NCBI GenBank assembly: GCA_033782935.1
Contig: JAWQEG010000475.1
Coordinates: forward strand, 388,501 to 452,500
Source: Petrolisthes cinctipes
Taxonomy: Eukaryota > Arthropoda > Malacostraca > Decapoda > Porcellanidae
Direction: 5' to 3'
Length of the DNA: 64,000 bases
Shown: in pieces, positions 63,100-64,000 of the stretch
Position numbering within the stretch: the first letter of the stretch is position 1
Layout of the letters: each line of letters opens with the position of its first letter
Program-made: the position numbers and the translations under genes
The notes under the pieces: generated by a model
What the model was told of the DNA's origin: nothing
The model's database searches: none
What the model saw: the letters and a program-made list of their open reading frames with translations, nothing else

Positions 63100-64000
63100 T
63101 TAAACTGTGGGAACAAGAGATGCAGATAAATTGGTTAATTCACAAGCAACACACACTACTTTATCCAAAGTTGTGAGTCCAGTGGTTACATCATCTTGCA
63201 GAAGGGAAATTGGTATTGTTGACTGCAACATTGTATATTTCTGCCTAGCAACACCTATTGCCCTCTCTACATGGATGCGTACTGCAGCTAAGTTTCTGGT
63301 TGTCTCTACTTCAAACATGCTAAGCTGCTTTTTCCCTCTAGTGACAGCAGGAATAGCTACTTCCGTGCCACGTAAACTTAGGCTAGCACTAAAGTCAAAT
63401 CCCCTATCTGCTAGTAGTACATCTCCAGGGAGAATTTTATCAAGTATACCACAATGTTCAGTAATATGCTTGTCACTAGCCCTACCTCCCCAACCTTTAC
63501 TTATATATGATACAAATCCAAGTGGAGATATTGCAATAAGATATTTCATGATATTGTGAGACTTATAGTGGGAATATGTTTTATTTCTAGCACCCAAATC
63601 ACTTGGCCTTTCAATATTTATCTCGAAACAATCAATTATGCCAACACAACGAGGAAACTCACTCTGAAAAATCATGGGAAGGTTAGTTCTAATATGTTCT
63701 CTATCTGGCCAATAAACTATGGATGGTACCAAATGTGAGGAGCATACATGAATGACATGATTAAAAATTCAAGATACTGTAGACGGACTCACGTCAAATC
63801 TATACCCCAAATCTTGAACATTCAGATTGAGCCTGATCCTCATGAGGGTCAAAATAAATTGCTGAAATTTACTTAAATTATACTGTTCCTTCAAAAAGTC
63901 ACTAATGAAATAGAAAATGTGCATTAATGTGTGAAATGTTGCCAGCCCAGTATAATACTTAACTTTTGCATCTTTCTGTTCAAATGATTTTTCAGACAAT
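63100..64000 (-). pseudogene. Harbinger/ISL2EU-type transposase, partial, one internal stop
   Basis: The minus strand, running off the window's right end. 63769-64000 encodes an N-terminal DNA-binding part (FQQFILTLMRIRLNLNVQDL + GYRFDVSPSTVS). A TGA at about 63766 interrupts an otherwise continuous frame into IFNHVIHVCSSHLVPSIVYW. 63100-63732 carries the DDE_Tnp_4-type core: CVGIIDCFEINIERP (first Asp), VLLADRGFDFSASLSLRG (second Asp) and AAVRIHVERAIGVARQKYTM (Glu), with YKSHNIMKYLIAISPLGFVS and GWGGRASDKHITE as family signatures. The C-terminus ends LTNLSASLVPTV, close to the expected length. Termini not seen. Confidence 0.83.

Overview
What the window is. This is 64 kb of AT-rich, repeat-dominated eukaryotic DNA. 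The GT-AG intron signals, TATA boxes, many minisatellites and microsatellites, CCTAA/TTAGG-like tracts, and the families present (non-LTR retrotransposons, Tc1/mariner, piggyBac, Mutator-like and Harbinger-type transposons) point to an arthropod. A decapod crustacean is my best guess, but that is inference from the general look of the repeats and was not tested by search. There is no operon structure, rRNA, tRNA or CRISPR. I recognise one host gene family: a ubiquitin-like/ribosomal protein S30 fusion gene (FAU type) at 6986-7967, minus strand, with a TATA promoter and a 5'-UTR intron. Two other host-like candidates are an exon pair at 23.1-23.7 kb (decayed paralogue at 15.1-15.7 kb) and an acidic repeat ORF at 21.1-21.8 kb. 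Neither has a recognised function.

Layout. 0-24 kb is a mosaic of duplicated and inverted host segments. 1-3021 is repeated directly at 8036-10587. Parts return inverted at 5010-5200, 13905-14350, 17190-17700 and 22495-22945. The FAU promoter and first exon return directly at 22116-22400. Minisatellites sit on top of this (28, 38, 46, 80, 90 and about 108 bp units), together with large palindromes (671-1320 and 10567-12575). 24-35 kb holds further tandem arrays, a broken non-LTR element (L-A, 26921-30726) and a TA-flanked foldback element (32947-34059). 35.9-44.7 kb is a nest of DNA transposons: a Tc1-like element (35892-41787) whose transposase is split by a 3.6 kb intron-like segment containing a Mutator-like transposase gene, next to a frameshifted piggyBac element. 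46-60 kb carries three copies of non-LTR family L-B and one of L-C, set in a compound (AC)(TC)(TATC) microsatellite. The right end has an (AAC)n-tailed retroposon, an L-A fragment and a Harbinger/ISL2EU-type transposase that runs off the window.

How the parts relate. Most of the window can be read as insertion history. Four retroposed insertions (16823-17110, 33122-33665, 62217-62708, 56080-56641) end in similar (AAC)n tails. All four are flanked by 12-15 bp target-site duplications, which suggests one retrotransposition machinery (local name L-D) moving both its own truncated copies and short non-autonomous elements. A 500-560 bp element interrupts two unrelated retrotransposons (L-A and L-C). 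Every transposase or polymerase I could follow is broken by stops or frameshifts, except the Mutator-like 674-residue ORF.

Most notable host-gene observation: the FAU promoter, first exon and splice donor are duplicated 14 kb away, upstream on the same strand of an unrelated repetitive acidic ORF. This makes a candidate chimeric gene formed by promoter capture. L-A, L-B, L-C and L-D are local labels only.
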